This document shows, one piece after another, positions 35,537-43,093 of a stretch of 49,082 bases of DNA; the stretch's first letter is position 1, and every line of letters starts with the position of its first letter. The notes under the pieces were generated by a model. It saw only the letters and a list, made by a program, of their open reading frames with translations. It was not told the origin of the DNA and did no database searches. The translations under genes and the position numbers were made by a program. The DNA is from Pseudomonadota bacterium (lineage in GTDB: Bacteria > Myxococcota_A > UBA9042 > GCA-2863065), in contig SXOX01000263.1 in NCBI GenBank assembly GCA_005776585.1, positions 1 to 49,082 on the forward strand. Reading direction: 5' to 3'.

Positions 35537-36640
35537 CTAGTCCACGCCGGCGGTGTTGGAGGGCACGAGCTTCCAGTTGTTGTTGTCGCGCTTGTCGAGC
35601 ACGGTCAGAGAGCCATCGTTGACGAAGCTGATGCCGGCGGCCGCCATGAGCGGCAGCGTGAACATCTTGGCGAGCGTGCCCTGACTGCGATGGAATACGC
35701 CGAGCTGACGGCCCGCGCGGTTGTTCCGGAAGTCCATCTCGCGATCGACGGCCATGTTCTTGTCCGCGGGCTTCTCCGACAGCTCGTGCGCGTTGGCGAG
35801 CGCGGCCGCACGCTCCTCGCCAAGGATGTAGGCCATATACGCATTCCACAGGAAGTGGCGCAGCGCGTCCGCCCGACCGCCGTACATCGACTTCTCCGGG
35901 CTCTTCTGCGTGTACGAGTAGCTCACGGCGATTCCGACCGCCCACGAGGCCGCCTCGACCCACGCGCTGGCCGCCTCGGAGTCATTCTCCAGGATGGCGC
36001 GCTCACGCTCGTTGGGATCCTGCCCCAACGCGATGTCCTGCATCACCGTGGTCTTCTTCTTCTTGGGCTTGAGCTGTACCGAGCGCTGCGCCGGCGCGCT
36101 CTGGGCTGCGGGGCCTGCGCTCGACGCGGAGCGCAGCCCGCTGGCGGCCGAATCGGCCTCCGCCTCCATGGCCGCGCTCGACGCGCCGCCGCCGACGGAG
36201 AGCCGTGGCTCCGTCGACTTGGCGGCGCCTTGATGCACGGCGTGCGTCGCCTCGTGCGCGACGAGCTCCGGCGTGGGGCTGGCGGTCGAGAAGGCGATAT
36301 CGTTGCCAAACGTATAGGCCTCAGCACCCATGGACTGGCAGGCCGCCTGCGCCTCCGGCCCGGTGTGCGCGCGCACGCCCGAGAGGTCGGCGCCGATCCC
36401 GGACTCGACCTGCGACTGGTGCGGCAAGGTGCCGCCGCCGCCCTTGAAGCCCTCCTGCGCCGTGCTGGCGTTCGGAGCGCTACCGCCGCGACATTGCAGC
36501 GCGGCCTCCGCGGCCTGAAAGCCGCCTCCAGCAAGGCTCTTCTTGAGCTGGAGCCGGCGAGAGACTCCGACGTCGCCGCCACCGGACTGCGACGCGTCGC
36601 GGCTCTGTCCCGAAGCGTCCCTGCCGAGATGGGTGTTCAT
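35537..36640 (-). CDS. DUF4157 (eCIS core) protein with DUF6973-like C-terminal domain, putative effector
   Basis: A 367-residue protein. Residues about 72-140 form the eCIS-core DUF4157 domain: LPHQSQVESGIGADLSGVR, AYTFGNDIAFS, and the zinc-like motif in LVAHEATHAVHQ (HEATH, 129-133). In known extracellular contractile injection systems this domain marks cargo. A low-complexity linker with a KPKKKK run follows. The C-terminal part (about 250-315) has a conserved-looking set: D258, R261-H262, W265-N266, H285-E286, M302-D303, N306-N307 and G310-R311, which I recognise as the pattern of DUF6973, present in several toxin-like proteins. An effector role is inferred; immunity and structural genes are not seen. 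Confidence 0.72.
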   Translation of the reverse strand: MNTHLGRDASGQSRDASQSGGGDVGVSRRLQLKKSLAGGGFQAAEAALQCRGGSAPNASTAQEGFKGGGGTLPHQSQVESGIGADLSGVRAHTGPEAQAACQSMGAEAYTFGNDIAFSTASPTPELVAHEATHAVHQGAAKSTEPRLSVGGGASSAAMEAEADSAASGLRSASSAGPAAQSAPAQRSVQLKPKKKKTTVMQDIALGQDPNERERAILENDSEAASAWVEAASWAVGIAVSYSYTQKSPEKSMYGGRADALRHFLWNAYMAYILGEERAAALANAHELSEKPADKNMAVDREMDFRNNRAGRQLGVFHRSQGTLAKMFTLPLMAAAGISFVNDGSLTVLDKRDNNNWKLVPSNTAGVD

Positions 36641-36706
36641 GCGCGTGATTGTAGTACGGAAACGGCCTCTCGGTCAATCGGTGCGACCGGGCCCGCGAGG
36701 ACGGCC

Positions 36707-38470
36707 CTACCGTGTCAGCAGCGAGACCATGCTGGCGATCACCTGGTCGATGTGGTCGAAGCACCGCACGACCGACGCCGTCCCCCCCCCGATGGGGTCG
36801 ACCACCTCGAGGCGCACGTGAGGGCTGAAGGCCCCGAGCAGGTGTACGCGTGACCGCGTGCTCGGGCTGAGCTGGACCGCACGGTTCCACTGCTCGACGT
36901 CCATGACGATGACGAGGTCGACCTCCGTGAGGATCGCCGCGGTCGCCCGTCGGGCTTGGTGCACGTCGAGGTCGACGCCGCGCTCCAGAGCCACCTGGCG
37001 AGCGAGCTCGTGCGCAGAGACGCCCTCATCGGCGGCCAGGCCGGCAGAAGCGACGGTGAGGCTCGCGCTCGGACCGAGCCGCTGGCGCAGCGCCGCGGCC
37101 GCATACGCGCTGCGGATGATGTTGCCGTGGCAGACCATGAGCAACGACCTCGCGCGACGGAGCTCGGCCTGGAGACGGGTCGGGAAGCGCTGCTCCGCCG
37201 CATGACGCAGGAGCTGGGCGCGGTGGTTCAGGTGGCGGGTGGCGACGGCCGCGATGTCCGAGGCGGTCTCGACGAGGCTCGCCAGCGACGGCGTCGGGTC
37301 GTCCAGCGCCAGCGAGTCGACGGCTTCGCGGGGATCCAGAAGGCGGACGGTGTCTGTGACAATCGAGGTGAGGCGAGGTCGGCGCTCCTCGGGGACATCA
37401 CGCGGTCGGAGCGCGCCACGGAGCCATCGGAGATCCGAGTCCAGGTCGCGACATCGCTGGCCCACGCGGTAGTCGTGGACCGCCGGTGGCTGCTCGAGGA
37501 CGAGCAGATCCCAGGCCAGCGCCGGAAAGTCGACCCCCGAGGCGATGGCCAGCGCAAGCGAGCCCCAGAAGCGGCCGTTGATCTCCAGCAAGGACAGCAC
37601 GCTGCCGTCCTTCGAGCGACGGAACTCGAGCATCGCGACGCCGGTCCAGTCGAGCGCCGACAGGAGCGCGCGCGCGTGGCCGACGATCGTGGGATCGAGC
37701 GGCTCGCTGACGCGATACGAGCTGCCGCCGCCGGTGAGCGGCACCTCGTGGAGGCGACGGTACTGGAACGCGACGAGCAGCTGGCCGTGACTCGCCAGCA
37801 CCCCAAGTCCGACCCCCTCGCCCTCGACGTACTCCTGCACCACGCGCGGGCCGACCGGCGCCAGCAGGCGCAGGGCACGGACGAGCTCGAGCGGCGTCTC
37901 CGCGTAGGTCGCCGTGGTGTGGACCCCGCTGCCGTCCGGGGCAAAGACCTTGGAGGTATCCGCCTTGACGACGAGCGGATGCCGCCAGCGCGAGGCCGGC
38001 TCGAGCGCGGCGACGTCGGGCTCCGCGGCGCCCGTGACCACGAGCGTCCGTGGCGTGGGGATTCCCAGCGAGCGTGCCAGCGCCTCGGTGCGCGACTTGG
38101 ACTGCGTCGCCAGGACCGACGGGGTGGGTCCCAGGGCGAGCGGTGCGTGCGCCTCGATGGTGGCGCGATGGGCGAGGAGCGGGCCGATCGTCCAGTCGGT
38201 GACCGGAACGACGAGGTCGTAGGTGTCATGCGTGACGAGATCGAGGAGGCCGGCGATGAACGCGTCGGCGCTCTGCGCCGGGTGCGGATAGACCGTGGCG
38301 CCGGACGCGTAGCGCGACATGGAGGCCAGTCCGTCTGTGGCGCCGGCGGCGACGTCGACGCGGACGCCATGCCGCCCAAGCGAGCGTACGACGGAAAGTG
38401 CGGCGTGGGACTCTCCGTCGAGGACGAGGGCTCGACGCGCGCCCCAGGTGGACGTGGCTCGGGGTCTCAC
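36707..38470 (-). CDS. ATP-grasp ligase fused to low-molecular-weight tyrosine phosphatase
   Basis: One uninterrupted 587-residue frame. Residues about 10-415 form a carboxylate-amine ligase-like ATP-grasp protein (LDGESHAALSVVRSLGRHG, PLVVKADTSK, RVVQEYVEGEG, LSLLEINGRFWGS near 292-304). Residues 443-587 are a low-molecular-weight phosphatase with VCHGNIIRSA (Cys447, Arg453 of the CX5R loop) and the general acid in VVDPIGGG (Asp558). Both halves appear to keep key residues. Such phosphatases act on tyrosine kinases in polysaccharide export, or as arsenate-reductase relatives; the ATP-grasp substrate is unknown. The start is GTG, preceded by a 190-bp gap with two palindromes. Confidence 0.8.
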   Translation of the reverse strand: MRPRATSTWGARRALVLDGESHAALSVVRSLGRHGVRVDVAAGATDGLASMSRYASGATVYPHPAQSADAFIAGLLDLVTHDTYDLVVPVTDWTIGPLLAHRATIEAHAPLALGPTPSVLATQSKSRTEALARSLGIPTPRTLVVTGAAEPDVAALEPASRWRHPLVVKADTSKVFAPDGSGVHTTATYAETPLELVRALRLLAPVGPRVVQEYVEGEGVGLGVLASHGQLLVAFQYRRLHEVPLTGGGSSYRVSEPLDPTIVGHARALLSALDWTGVAMLEFRRSKDGSVLSLLEINGRFWGSLALAIASGVDFPALAWDLLVLEQPPAVHDYRVGQRCRDLDSDLRWLRGALRPRDVPEERRPRLTSIVTDTVRLLDPREAVDSLALDDPTPSLASLVETASDIAAVATRHLNHRAQLLRHAAEQRFPTRLQAELRRARSLLMVCHGNIIRSAYAAAALRQRLGPSASLTVASAGLAADEGVSAHELARQVALERGVDLDVHQARRATAAILTEVDLVIVMDVEQWNRAVQLSPSTRSRVHLLGAFSPHVRLEVVDPIGGGTASVVRCFDHIDQVIASMVSLLTR

Positions 38471-38533
38471 GTTGCGGTCGGGCTCGGCTTGCGGGTCACG
38501 GGTTCACGATTGGCCATCAGGGAGAGGCGGTCT

Positions 38534-38545
38534 TTGACCGGTCAA
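38534..38545. promoter_or_regulatory. 12-bp palindrome upstream of the ATP-grasp/phosphatase gene
   Basis: TTGACCGGTCAA is a perfect palindrome 64 bp before the GTG start at 38470. It is a plausible operator by symmetry and position. Confidence 0.35.
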
Positions 38546-38580
38546 GGGGGACTGCTCCTGGCCCGCGGTGGGTGGCGACT

Positions 38581-38596
38581 GGAGGCACCTGCCTCC
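38581..38596. promoter_or_regulatory. 16-bp inverted repeat upstream of the ATP-grasp/phosphatase gene
   Basis: GGAGGCACCTGCCTCC has two 7-bp arms around two bases. It lies in the same 190-bp gap as the 12-bp palindrome and may be an operator or a short hairpin after the helical-repeat gene. Confidence 0.35.
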
Positions 38597-38660
38597 AACG
38601 CGCGAGGGGAGGTTACCCGATGGACGCACCGGCGCAAGCGAGAGACACATGCGCCCGAGC

Positions 38661-39374
38661 TCATCGCGTTCCGCCCTGATGTCGCGCGCGAGCGGCCAGC
38701 GCGTTCGCCGCCTTCGCGCCCACGAGGTCGCCGGAGCGCCGTCGTGCCTCGGCGGTCTGGCGGGCGAGCCGCATGGCGTCCTTCGGGCGACCTTCCGAGA
38801 GCAGGACCTCGGACTCCGCGAGCCCCGTGACCGCGACACCCAGGCCAAGCCCCAGGGCCGTATCGAGTGCATTGGCGTGCGAGACGCAATGGCGCGCCAG
38901 TGGCACCTCGTGAAGCGCCGCGTGGTGTGAGGCCAAGGCGCACAGGGACTCGATCGCGCAGCCTGGGTGTCCACCGGCGATGAAGTCGTCGACGGCGGCC
39001 CGGAGCAAGCGCCCGCGCTCGGCGCCGTCCGTGGCGGAGGCCACGATGACGCGGCAGAGCCCCTGTCCCAGCCGGTGCCCCAGCCCTTCGAAGACCACGC
39101 CCGCTTCGAGCGCGGCGACCGCGCTCGCGTCCGCCTCGCCGACCTCGAGCAGAGCGCGAGCGAGGCCCAGTAGCGCGGCTGCCAAATCCTCCGACTCGGC
39201 GCCCTCCAGGTGCACGACGGCGTCCCGATAGCTCGCAGCGGCAGCGACCGGCTCGTAATTGCGCAGCGCGAGATCGCCGCGACGCCGCGCAATCAGCGCC
39301 AGGCCCTCGCCGTCTCCTGTCGCTTCGAACGCGCGCGCGGCCCGGTCCAGCAGCCGGGCGAGCGCCAGGCTCAC
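38661..39374 (-). CDS. TPR-like helical repeat protein coupled to the AAA+ ATPase
   Basis: A 237-residue, Ala/Leu-rich, wholly helical protein with repeats spaced like tetratricopeptides (RRRGDLALRNYEPVAAAASY, AAALLGLARALLEVGEADAS, AKAANALAARARHQ). No signal or membrane segment, so cytoplasmic. Its GTG start shares GTGA with the AAA+ ATPase stop, so the two are translated together. I recognise no specific family; an adaptor for the ATPase is inferred from coupling. Confidence 0.7.
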   Translation of the reverse strand: MSLALARLLDRAARAFEATGDGEGLALIARRRGDLALRNYEPVAAAASYRDAVVHLEGAESEDLAAALLGLARALLEVGEADASAVAALEAGVVFEGLGHRLGQGLCRVIVASATDGAERGRLLRAAVDDFIAGGHPGCAIESLCALASHHAALHEVPLARHCVSHANALDTALGLGLGVAVTGLAESEVLLSEGRPKDAMRLARQTAEARRRSGDLVGAKAANALAARARHQGGTR

Positions 39375-41590
39375 GTGCGCACCAACTTGCCCATCTCTTT
39401 ATACTCAACAACGCACGCTTTTCTGAGGTGCTCTTGCTTGATGCAGTCCCCTTCGGATGCCGCGTGAACGGCACCGCGAATGAGGGCGTTCTTGATGTGG
39501 CCGCCTGCCATCTCGAAGTCGAGCGCGAGGTCGCGAAAGTCGATGTTCTTGTCCAGGACCGCGTCCTTCGGGATCATCGACTTCCAGAGCCGCACGCGCT
39601 CCTCGACCTCTGGAAACGGGAACGTCACCTTGTAGCGGATACGTCGCTTGAAGGCGTCGTCGATGCCGCTCTCGAAGTTGGTCGTGAGGATGGTGATGCC
39701 GTCGTAGTTCTCCATCTTCTGGAGCAGGAAGTTCACCTCGAGGTTGGCATAGCGATCGACCGACGACTTCACCTCCGTGCGCTTGGCGAACAAGCTGTCG
39801 GCCTCGTCGAAGAGCAGCACCGCCTGCGCGCGCGCCGCCTCGTCGAAGACGCGAGCGAGGTTCTTCTCCGTCTCGCCGATGTACTTGTCGACGATGCGCG
39901 AGACGTCCACCCGGAACAGCTCCATGCCGAGCTCGCGCGCGACGACGGCCGCGCTCATGGTCTTGCCAGTGCCGGGAGGACCCGCGAACAGCGACGCCAG
40001 GCCGCGCCCGTAGACGAGCTTGCCGCCAAAGCCCCACTCGGTGAGCACCTTTTGCCGTAGCCGGAAGTAGGTCACCATCTCCCGCAGCTGCTCCAGGGTC
40101 TTGTTCGGCAGGATGAGATCCGTCCAGTCGTAGGCGGCAGCCACGGTGTCCGCCAGATCGCGCAGCCGATGGCTCAGCTGCCGGCGCACGGCGCGATAGA
40201 TGGCCTCGGAACCAATGCGGCGCTCCGCGGTCGGCAAGAGCGCGGCGTGTGAGGCGAGATCCTGCGCAGCGCGCTGAATGGAGCCGCCCGAGAGCGCATA
40301 CCGCTTGACGAGCAGCTCGACCTGGACCTCTGCGGCGAGTGGGACGTCGGCGGGCAGGGCGCGTTGCCATAGCACCGCCTGCGCCTCGGCGGTAGGGAAC
40401 GGCACCTCCACCGTGGGTGTCCCGGGGTAGCGCAGCTCCCACCAGGTCTCCGGGCGCTCCGCGATGGCCACGATGAGGCCCCGGACGCGGTCGAGCGCCT
40501 CGCCCAGCGCACGCAGTCGCGCGGCACCCAAGCCGCCGGGACCGTCTTGCAGGGCGTCTCTCAGTCGCAGGACGAGCGGGGCGCGGGCCAGGCGGGCCTC
40601 GCGTCCTAGGTCGTCGACGAGCGCGGTCAGCGTCTCGGCCTGGAGCGGCGCCTGGGCGAGATCCACGACCACGAGCGCCGTCCCCGACTGCGCGACGTGC
40701 GCGGCCACGAGCGACGTCCGGCCCGTCCCTTCGGGGCCGAGCAGCAGCACGCGCGCCGTCCCTTCGCCTCGGCCGAAGGCGCGGGTCGCCTCGCGCATCG
40801 CCTGTCGAAACGCCGTGAGCGTCGCCTCGGGGAGCACGATGGGCTCCGCGAGCGGGCTCGGCGCGATCCACTCGGCGGCGCGCCCCCAGCGCTCCCGGTC
40901 GGGCGTGAGCTGGCCACGCAGGTAGCCCACGAGGCGCGCATCGAGCCGGAGCCGCTGCTGGGTGTAGGGCAGGTCCGGCGCATTGCCGCACAGCGTCACG
41001 AGGCCGGCGCGCACGAGCGGCCCGTCGGGCACCAGGAGATCGTAGACCGTGTTTCGGTCGATGGGCGCCTCGGCGCCGAGCGCGACGAGCTCGGTGATGA
41101 AGCCGACATCGGGCTGGCGTCGCGTGAAGTCGGCCCAGGCGTGCGTATAGGCCCGCAGGAAGCCGGGCTCGACCTCGGGAGCGACCAGGGCCAGGAGGAC
41201 CAGTTCGGCCTCGGCCGTCAACTCGAAGATCGCCGCGATCTCCGCCAGCGGCACGAGCTCCCCCTGCAAAAGCGCGGCCTGAACCGCGTCGTCGTAGTCG
41301 CGATCGGCGCCCTTGACGGCGTCGACGAGCGCCTCGAAGCGGGCGTCTAGGGCCGCGGGCTCGGGGCCAAGGAACTCGACGAGCTCCGTGTGCGCGACGA
41401 AGCGATCCGAGAGGCGGTCGCTCGAGTCGACGAGCCGCCGTGCGTAGCGAGCGACGTACAGCCCAATCCGTGTCCGGATGCGCGCCAGGCCCAGGCTCAG
41501 CAGAGCGCGCGCGGTCGCACGCGGTGACTTCCCGTCGAAGGGCGGTGCTGTGTGCAGGGTCGAGTCGTGGGTGCCGTTCATCGCGGTCAT
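39371..41590 (-). CDS. Two-module AAA+ ATPase of the eCIS-associated type
   Basis: The 739-residue product starts at ATG 41590 or, nine bases later, ATG 41581; the frame beyond runs antisense to the next gene. An N-terminal helical/winged region (about 25-240) leads to a degenerate ATPase module with GPEGTGRT (285-292, Arg in place of the P-loop Lys) and then a full AAA+ module with GPPGTGKT (537-544), Walker B LLFDEAD (592-598), sensor TTNFE and an arginine-finger region KRRIRYK. This dead-plus-live layout is that of the AAA+ ATPases encoded with contractile injection systems (Afp15-like). A DUF4157 protein lies about 3 kb downstream. Other remodelling roles are possible. Confidence 0.78.
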   Translation of the reverse strand: MTAMNGTHDSTLHTAPPFDGKSPRATARALLSLGLARIRTRIGLYVARYARRLVDSSDRLSDRFVAHTELVEFLGPEPAALDARFEALVDAVKGADRDYDDAVQAALLQGELVPLAEIAAIFELTAEAELVLLALVAPEVEPGFLRAYTHAWADFTRRQPDVGFITELVALGAEAPIDRNTVYDLLVPDGPLVRAGLVTLCGNAPDLPYTQQRLRLDARLVGYLRGQLTPDRERWGRAAEWIAPSPLAEPIVLPEATLTAFRQAMREATRAFGRGEGTARVLLLGPEGTGRTSLVAAHVAQSGTALVVVDLAQAPLQAETLTALVDDLGREARLARAPLVLRLRDALQDGPGGLGAARLRALGEALDRVRGLIVAIAERPETWWELRYPGTPTVEVPFPTAEAQAVLWQRALPADVPLAAEVQVELLVKRYALSGGSIQRAAQDLASHAALLPTAERRIGSEAIYRAVRRQLSHRLRDLADTVAAAYDWTDLILPNKTLEQLREMVTYFRLRQKVLTEWGFGGKLVYGRGLASLFAGPPGTGKTMSAAVVARELGMELFRVDVSRIVDKYIGETEKNLARVFDEAARAQAVLLFDEADSLFAKRTEVKSSVDRYANLEVNFLLQKMENYDGITILTTNFESGIDDAFKRRIRYKVTFPFPEVEERVRLWKSMIPKDAVLDKNIDFRDLALDFEMAGGHIKNALIRGAVHAASEGDCIKQEHLRKACVVEYKEMGKLVRT

Positions 41591-41645
41591 CCTAACGCGA
41601 CCGGCGTCCTGAGGCACGCCGCCGCGAGCCGTGCCGGCGTTCGTG

Positions 41646-41674
41646 TTGACAGGCTCCCGTTTGCCGTCGATGGT
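41646..41674 (+). promoter_or_regulatory. Candidate promoter for the Asp-rich lipoprotein gene
   Basis: A consensus TTGACA at 41646-41651 is followed after 17 bp by GATGGT (3 of 6 matches to the -10). Initiation near 41681 would place the earlier ATG (41694) too close to the 5' end and favours the ATG at 41721. Confidence 0.4.
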
Positions 41675-41720
41675 AGCCTTCGAGGCGCGCGCGATGTCAC
41701 GCGTGAGCGAGGTGCTGCGA

Positions 41721-42434
41721 ATGCGGGTGTGGGTGCTCGATCGAGACGCATGGCTCCTGGCCGGCGGCGTTGTGATGGTGCTGGGCTCGGCTCCGGGGTG
41801 TACGAAAGACAGGACGCTCGAGAAGACCGGCGCGGAGCTGGGCATGCTGGCGAGTGAGGTCAACGACGCGGGCAACGTCGTCGAGCGCTTCGACCTCAAC
41901 GGCGACCGCAAGGCCGACGTGTGGAAGGTCTTCAAGGAGATCGCCCCACCGGACAAGCCCAAAGAGCGGCGGCGGCTGCTCATCCGCAAGGACGTCGATC
42001 TGAACTACGACGCCAAGGTCGACGTCCGCGAGTTCTACGACGAGGCGACCGGCGAGCTCGGGCGTGTCGAGATGGACTTCGACTTCGATGGCAAGATCGA
42101 CGCGGTCGACGTCTACAAAGACGGCCGGCGCGTGCGGCGCGAGGTCGACTTCTCCTTCGACGGACGCGCCGATCTCGTCAAGCACTACGACGACGAGGGC
42201 AAGCTCGCGACCAAAGAGCGCGACACCGATCGCGACGGCAAGGTCGACACGTGGGAGTATTTCGAGGACGGAAAGCTCGTGCGCGTCGGTCGTGACCGCG
42301 ACGGCGACGGCAAGCCCGAGTACTTCGACGACGCACCCGATGCCGAGCCGGAGCTCCCCGCGGCTCCGGCACCCCCGGCCGCGCCTCCCGTGGCTCCTCC
42401 GCCTCCGCCGGCCGGAGACGGCAAGACCAGCTAG
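41721..42434 (+). CDS. Asp-rich repeat lipoprotein
   Basis: A 237-residue lipoprotein. ATG 41721 has GCGAGG nine bases upstream and gives a 27-residue signal ending APGC; ATG 41694 is possible. The mature part has about six repeats of 22-25 residues built on DxNxDxxxD loops (FDLNGDRKADVWKVF, MDFDFDGKIDAVDVY, RDTDRDGKVDTWEYF), like those in calcium-binding or MORN/YwqK-like surface proteins, followed by a Pro/Ala tail. Calcium binding is inferred from acidic loops. Its stop interlocks with the convergent gene in CTAG. Confidence 0.75.
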   Translation: MRVWVLDRDAWLLAGGVVMVLGSAPGCTKDRTLEKTGAELGMLASEVNDAGNVVERFDLNGDRKADVWKVFKEIAPPDKPKERRRLLIRKDVDLNYDAKVDVREFYDEATGELGRVEMDFDFDGKIDAVDVYKDGRRVRREVDFSFDGRADLVKHYDDEGKLATKERDTDRDGKVDTWEYFEDGKLVRVGRDRDGDGKPEYFDDAPDAEPELPAAPAPPAAPPVAPPPPPAGDGKTS

Positions 42435-43087
42435 AACTCGATCGCGTCCTTCTTCTTCTCGGGCTCGGGCTCTGGTTTGGGTTCGGCCTTGGGCTCAGGC
42501 TTGGGCTCCGGGGCCACGGGCTTGGCTGGCAGGAGCCCCTTCGAGACGTCGACCTCGACGGGCAACGTCGCATAGTCCGTGCGCAGGACGCGCCAGTCGC
42601 CACGCTCTCGGCGCAGCACCGTCTCGCGGCGGTCCCCCTCGACGTTGGCCACGACGACCTTGGCCTCCATGGCGCCCGGGTCATCCTTGCTCGCCAGACT
42701 GAACGACGTCGGGCGGTTGACCAGGAAGAGGGCCGTGAGGCTCACGCGCTGCGTCGTCCCGGCTGCGGCGCCCTTGACCGGGAAGTAGCGCGACGAGAGC
42801 AGATGACGGCCGTTCTGGTCGATGGTCGCAGCCAGAGAATCCAGCGCGACCTTCGTGTCATCGGCCAGCATGGCCCACACCTCCGAGGTGTGGTCGCTGC
42901 GCAGCGCGCGATAGAAGCGCTCCACGAACCGCACCGGCTCCGGCGTGTCCTGGGCGCTCGCGCCGCCCAGCATCGCGACGACGTCGGGGTCCTCGCCGGT
43001 CAGCGGCTCGATGGTGAAGCGGGGACCGCAGCGCGCGAGCAGCAGCGTGCCCGCCATCGCCGCGGCGATCGTGAATCGTGTGTTCAT
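42431..43087 (-). CDS. Lipoprotein-like protein with NTF2-like region and Lys/Pro/Glu tail
   Basis: A 218-residue protein with signal MNTRFTIAAAMAGTLLLARC; the residue before the Cys is Arg, unusual for signal peptidase II, so lipidation is uncertain. Residues about 50-170 (PVRFVERFYRALRSDHTSEV, then WAMLADDTK and a predicted beta-sheet) look like an NTF2-like cone fold, though weakly. The end is a PEPKPEPK tail. It starts 6 bp after the 617-aa lipoprotein gene and is probably co-transcribed with it. Confidence 0.68.
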   Translation of the reverse strand: MNTRFTIAAAMAGTLLLARCGPRFTIEPLTGEDPDVVAMLGGASAQDTPEPVRFVERFYRALRSDHTSEVWAMLADDTKVALDSLAATIDQNGRHLLSSRYFPVKGAAAGTTQRVSLTALFLVNRPTSFSLASKDDPGAMEAKVVVANVEGDRRETVLRRERGDWRVLRTDYATLPVEVDVSKGLLPAKPVAPEPKPEPKAEPKPEPEPEKKKDAIEF

Positions 43088-43093
43088 GGAGTG

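Noticed and set aside
36956..38830. 624-codon frame opposite the ATP-grasp/phosphatase gene
   Set aside because: Antisense shadow with Arg-rich low-complexity product and no domain or ribosome site.
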